NCBI GenBank assembly: GCA_910585395.1
Contig: CAJUCK010000075.1
Coordinates: 1-10,515 of the forward strand
Direction of reading: 5' to 3'
DNA length: 10,515 bases
Source of the DNA: an uncultured Lachnospiraceae bacterium
GTDB taxonomy: Bacteria; Bacillota; Clostridia; Lachnospirales; Lachnospiraceae
This document shows positions 7,361 through 10,515 of the stretch, one piece after another. Position numbers and translations under genes: made by a program. The notes beneath the pieces are model-generated. The model did no database searches. It was not told where the DNA came from and saw only the letters and a list, made by a program, of their open reading frames with translations. Numbering within the stretch: the stretch's first letter is position 1; every line of letters starts with the position of its first letter.

Positions 7361-7370
7361 ACAAGTACTT
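7352..7370. repeat. Small inverted repeat overlapping the -10 element and start site
   Basis: AAGTAC (7352-7357) and GTACTT (7365-7370) form a perfect 6-bp dyad with a 7-base spacer, covering the -10 box and the predicted start point. Its position would suit a repressor operator, but a 6-bp AT-rich dyad can occur by chance and no regulator is encoded nearby. Confidence 0.3.
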
Positions 7371-7408
7371 GCAATTTTTAGTGGGATGTGGGCAGACGTC
7401 CACAGAAT

Positions 7409-7421
7409 AGAGGATATCATG
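7409..7421 (+). promoter_or_regulatory. Ribosome binding site fixing the methyltransferase start
   Basis: AGAGG (7409-7413) lies 5 bases before the ATG at 7419. An in-frame ATG at 7386 lacks any purine-rich site, falls in the leader hairpin region, and would add 11 residues with no family resemblance. Start 7419 is therefore preferred. Confidence 0.7.
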
Positions 7422-8885
7422 ATAAAAGAACAATATGAAGATCTGAAAATGAAACGGGAGCTGAGGAAAAATCTCATTGCCTTAAAACAGGAATTGAAAG
7501 AGGAACAGATAAGACAGGAAATGCTTGCTCTTCTTGATGGGGATTACAGTGTGTTTACCCAGCTGCTGGAAGACTCTGAGCCGAAAGTGAGAAAGAATGC
7601 AGCGATTGTGCTGGGCAGGCTGAAAGAGGATGAAAATGTAATTCCATTGTACGAGGCATATAAGAGAGAGACACAGCTTTTTGTAAAGAGTGATTATTTG
7701 TCAGCGCTTGCAGATCTGGATTGTTCTTCCTGCAGACAGGAACTGGAACAGCGCCTAAAGGAACTGGAACAGTATCAGCCCAGAATAGAAGAAGAAAAGC
7801 ATATACGAAAAGAATTGGCGGCGTTAAGAAAACTTGCAGGTAAGGGGAATCCCCATAAGAGGCATAGATTTCAGGGTTATGATCATACATGGGAGGTGAT
7901 TCTGTCCACTGGCAGGAAATACCAGAATCTGACAGCAGAGCAGATAAAGGGGGGAAGGATTACCATATTAAACAGCGGGGTGCGCCTGGTTACCAGCCAT
8001 ATTATGCCTGTTTTAAATATCCCTACCTACCATGAGCTGCTGTTTCCGTTAAATGTCCGCAGAATTTCTGGAAATCCTCAGGAAACAGCAAAGGCGCTGG
8101 CAGATTCTAATCTGCTGGAGATTCTTAAGAAAGCACATCATGCAGAGGATGATTTTTATTTCCGCCTGGGGATTGTGGGCAGTAAATCCTTGGAGGAACG
8201 CAGTAATTTTATTAAGAAATGTGCATTTGCCCTGGAAAAGGAAACTGGTGGAAAACTTAAGAATTCAATATCTGATTATGAATTGGAAATCCGAGAAGGA
8301 CAGTTCCTGCCTCTGATAAAATTGTATACATTTGAGAACCAGCGTTTTTCTTATCGGAAAAATGTGGTGGCCTCATCCATCAGACCAGAGCAGGCAGCGC
8401 TGATTGCGAGGCTTGCAAAGCCTTATATGAGCAGAGAGGCACAGGTTTTGGACCCTTTCTGCGGAGTGGGGACAATGCTGATTGAGCGGGACCGTGTATG
8501 TCCAGCAGGGAAGATGTATGGGATTGACATTTTTGGGGAAGCGATTATAAAAGCAAGAGAGAATACTCGTCTTGCCAATAAGGAAGTATACTATATTAAC
8601 CGGGATTTTTTTAAATTTACCCATAAATATCTCTTTGATGAGATAATCACCAATATGCCCGGCAGGGGGAAGAAATCTAAGGGAGAACACGATCAATTTT
8701 ACGGGGCGTTTTTTCAGAAGACAGAGGAGCTATTGAAGAAAGAAGGAAAAATGTTTATCTATTCTGACGAGAAAAATTTTATAAAAAAACAGCTTCGTCT
8801 GCACAAGGGGTTTACACTTTGCCAGGAATACAGTATGGATGAAAAAGACAACTATTATTTGTTTATTATTGAGAAGGTGGATTAA
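7419..8885 (+). CDS. HEAT-repeat protein fused to a TRM11/TrmN/RlmL-type RNA methyltransferase
   Basis: The 488-residue product opens with a charged helical segment (1-37), followed by about two HEAT-like helical repeats (37-115; for example EPKVRKNAAIVLGRLKED) and a second charged helix (116-142). Residues 155-300 look like the substrate-recognition part that precedes the catalytic domain in UPF0020 methyltransferases, but I cannot confirm a THUMP domain. The catalytic Rossmann domain has the lead-in YRKNVVASSIRPEQAALIA (312-330), SAM motif I VLDPFCGVGTMLIE (343-356), the acidic ribose-binding position YGID (367-370) and, at the catalytic motif IV position, TNMPGRG (411-417). Family members modify guanine N2 or adenine N6 in tRNA or rRNA and usually show (N/D)PP(Y/F) or NPPYG there, so this is a variant. 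The target RNA is unknown. It is first in a unit with the GGDEF-EAL gene, 8 bases downstream. Confidence 0.85.
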   Translation: MIKEQYEDLKMKRELRKNLIALKQELKEEQIRQEMLALLDGDYSVFTQLLEDSEPKVRKNAAIVLGRLKEDENVIPLYEAYKRETQLFVKSDYLSALADLDCSSCRQELEQRLKELEQYQPRIEEEKHIRKELAALRKLAGKGNPHKRHRFQGYDHTWEVILSTGRKYQNLTAEQIKGGRITILNSGVRLVTSHIMPVLNIPTYHELLFPLNVRRISGNPQETAKALADSNLLEILKKAHHAEDDFYFRLGIVGSKSLEERSNFIKKCAFALEKETGGKLKNSISDYELEIREGQFLPLIKLYTFENQRFSYRKNVVASSIRPEQAALIARLAKPYMSREAQVLDPFCGVGTMLIERDRVCPAGKMYGIDIFGEAIIKARENTRLANKEVYYINRDFFKFTHKYLFDEIITNMPGRGKKSKGEHDQFYGAFFQKTEELLKKEGKMFIYSDEKNFIKKQLRLHKGFTLCQEYSMDEKDNYYLFIIEKVD

Positions 8886-8893
8886 GGTAAGTT

Positions 8894-10515
8894 ATGAGTA
8901 TGGAAACAAAAAACATGAAACTGGAAGAAAGCGGGAAGTGGGAATGGAAAGATTTTATGTATCAGGAGGTTGATTTTTATACATCGGGAATCGAGGTGCT
9001 AAACAATCTGAACTGCGGCATCTGTGTTTCTTCTCTGGAAGGAGACCGTATTTTATTTGCGAATGAAGAATTCTGCTCTTGTTTAAACGATGATATGACG
9101 ATAAAGGATGAACTGCTGATTGATATAAGAGATGGTGAGAGCAGGGAGGTGTATCTGCCCAGACGGGACCGCTGGTTTGACATTCACCGCAGGGAAATAC
9201 AGTGGCTGGACCAGGAAAAGGCAGAATTGTATACGATATATGATATTACCGAGAATAAACGGTATCAGAAGAGAATTGAGAGACAGGCCAATAACGACTT
9301 TCTCACAGGGCTTTACAACCGCATGCGGTGCGAGAAGGACTTGGAGGTACAGATTGACATAAGCAAGAGAAATGGAAGTGAGGGTGCACTGCTGTACATG
9401 GATTTGGATGATTTTAAACATATCAATGACGGGTTAGGGCATCAGTATGGAGATGTGCTGCTAAAATCTATTTCACACAGTATGCAGCGGATAAATGGAA
9501 TAGAGAGCAATTGCTATCGCATGGGTGGTGACGAATTCATTATTATCGTCACTGAAAATAAATATGAAATGCTGGATAAGATATTAAAAGGCATTGCTGA
9601 GATTTTTGCAAAACCCTGGTTCTTAAAAGGGGCGGACTACTATTGTACCATGAGTATGGGGATTGCGCGTTTTCCAGCAGACGGAGATACGGTGCAGGAT
9701 CTTATCCGCAAGGCAGATCTTGCGCTGCTGGAGGCAAAGAAATCGGGGAAGAACTGCTATGAATTTTATACAGATTCAGTAAAAGGAGTGTCTTCCAAGC
9801 GACTGGATCTGGAGAAAAACATGCGGGATGCTACCATGAATGCATGCAATGAATTTGAGGTCTATTATCAGCCCATTGTGGATGTGACAAAACAGGGAAA
9901 TCCCTGTATGGGAGCAGAGGCGCTGATTCGATGGAACAGCGAGAAATTAGGCTTTATCTCTCCGGCAGAATTTATCCCGCTTGCAGAATATCTGGGGCTG
10001 ATTAATCCGATTGGAGAACATGTGCTCCGTGAGGCGTGCCGCCAATGCAGAGAATGGAATGAAGCGGGCCATCCTAATTATAAAGTAAACGTAAATCTTT
10101 CTGTAGTGCAGCTTTTAAGAAATGATATTATAGATCAGGTGCGGCAGGCATTACAGGAGACAGGCATCAACCCAGTAAATCTGACGCTGGAAGTGACAGA
10201 GAGTCTTGCCATCAATGATATGGAGCGGATGAAGAGCATCTTAGGACAGATCCGGGAACTGGGCGTGCGTGTGGCTCTGGATGATTTTGGAACGGGCTAC
10301 AGTTCCCTCAATCATATTCGAGAAATGCCCATTGATGTTATCAAAATTGACCGCTGCTTTATTGAAGATCTTGGACAGGATGAGTTTGCAGATGCCTTTG
10401 TGAAAATTGTGTGCGAACTGGCAAATGTGATAGGAATGCGTGTATGCGTGGAAGGTGTAGAGCACACCAGGCAGTATGAGATTTTAAAAAATATGCAGAT
10501 ACATATGATACAGGG
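8894..10515 (+). CDS. PAS-like/GGDEF/EAL cyclic-di-GMP diguanylate cyclase-phosphodiesterase, 3' partial
   Basis: The ATG at 8894 follows AAGG (8884-8887) by 6 bases, and 540 complete codons remain open to the window edge. No transmembrane segment is seen, so the enzyme is probably cytosolic. Residues 30-120 resemble a PAS-type sensory fold ending in YDITENKRYQKRIERQ, the usual hinge before a cyclase. The GGDEF domain (about 132-295) has DFLTGLYNR, MDLDDFKHINDGLGHQYGD and an intact GGDEF (211-215). The allosteric RxxD inhibitory site is absent; GIES (202-205) stands there. The EAL domain (from about 305) has EAL (342-344), NVNLS (399-403), EVTES (433-437), DDFGTGYSSL (463-472), KID (484-486) and EGVE (520-523), ending at IQG just where the QGY motif should fall. 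Both catalytic sites therefore look competent as far as visible, and the net direction of c-di-GMP turnover cannot be told. It probably shares the methyltransferase promoter. Confidence 0.95.
   Translation, partial: MSMETKNMKLEESGKWEWKDFMYQEVDFYTSGIEVLNNLNCGICVSSLEGDRILFANEEFCSCLNDDMTIKDELLIDIRDGESREVYLPRRDRWFDIHRREIQWLDQEKAELYTIYDITENKRYQKRIERQANNDFLTGLYNRMRCEKDLEVQIDISKRNGSEGALLYMDLDDFKHINDGLGHQYGDVLLKSISHSMQRINGIESNCYRMGGDEFIIIVTENKYEMLDKILKGIAEIFAKPWFLKGADYYCTMSMGIARFPADGDTVQDLIRKADLALLEAKKSGKNCYEFYTDSVKGVSSKRLDLEKNMRDATMNACNEFEVYYQPIVDVTKQGNPCMGAEALIRWNSEKLGFISPAEFIPLAEYLGLINPIGEHVLREACRQCREWNEAGHPNYKVNVNLSVVQLLRNDIIDQVRQALQETGINPVNLTLEVTESLAINDMERMKSILGQIRELGVRVALDDFGTGYSSLNHIREMPIDVIKIDRCFIEDLGQDEFADAFVKIVCELANVIGMRVCVEGVEHTRQYEILKNMQIHMIQ

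Noticed and set aside
7267..7410. 47-codon plus-strand ORF (starting MKMEELAEL) between the amidase and methyltransferase genes, with its stop next to the downstream ribosome binding site
   Set aside because: It has no ribosome binding site, its first codons are the left arm of the terminator, and it spans the promoter. No single transcript would carry it sensibly.
7386..7418. Earlier ATG start for the HEAT-methyltransferase
   Set aside because: There is no Shine-Dalgarno sequence before it, while the ATG at 7419 has AGAGG at proper spacing.

Overview
The window looks like chromosome from a Gram-positive anaerobe of the class Clostridia, most likely a Lachnospiraceae member (Blautia/Dorea/Ruminococcus type). 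The grounds are moderate-GC DNA with purine-rich Shine-Dalgarno sites, all genes on one strand, a fused CobA-HemD protein, the C5 tetrapyrrole route, and a Tet(M)-like GTPase fused to a YacP/Rae1-type nuclease. The taxonomic call is an inference from gene content and family knowledge, not from a database search. I see no mobile element, CRISPR array, tRNA or rRNA, and no gene-free stretch longer than 181 bases.

Region 1 (1-6358) is a run of four closely spaced genes. The first lacks its 5' end in this window. It encodes a translational GTPase of the EF-G/Tet(M) type joined through a basic linker to a NYN/YacP (Rae1-like) ribonuclease domain. Nine bases later, with a ribosome binding site overlapping the stop codon, comes cobA-hemD (uroporphyrinogen III synthase plus SAM methyltransferase), then hemB (porphobilinogen synthase) and hemL (glutamate-1-semialdehyde aminomutase). 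HemL makes 5-aminolevulinate and HemB makes porphobilinogen. HemD closes uroporphyrinogen III and CobA methylates it to precorrin-2, the branch point to sirohaem and cobalamin. HemA and HemC, needed to complete the route, are not in the window.

Region 2 (6359-7324) is a single gene with its own weak candidate promoter. It encodes a membrane-anchored zinc N-acetylmuramoyl-L-alanine amidase and ends in a long hairpin that reads as a plus-strand intrinsic terminator.

Region 3 (7332-10515) starts with a well-formed SigA-type promoter (TTGCCA, 17 bp, TACAAT). It drives a HEAT-repeat protein fused to an RNA methyltransferase of the TRM11/TrmN/RlmL type, with an unusual catalytic motif. Eight bases later follows a PAS-like/GGDEF/EAL cyclic-di-GMP enzyme that runs off the window end.

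The item most worth attention is the GTPase-nuclease fusion: one polypeptide combines a factor class that enters the ribosomal A site with a nuclease family known to cut mRNA in the A site.
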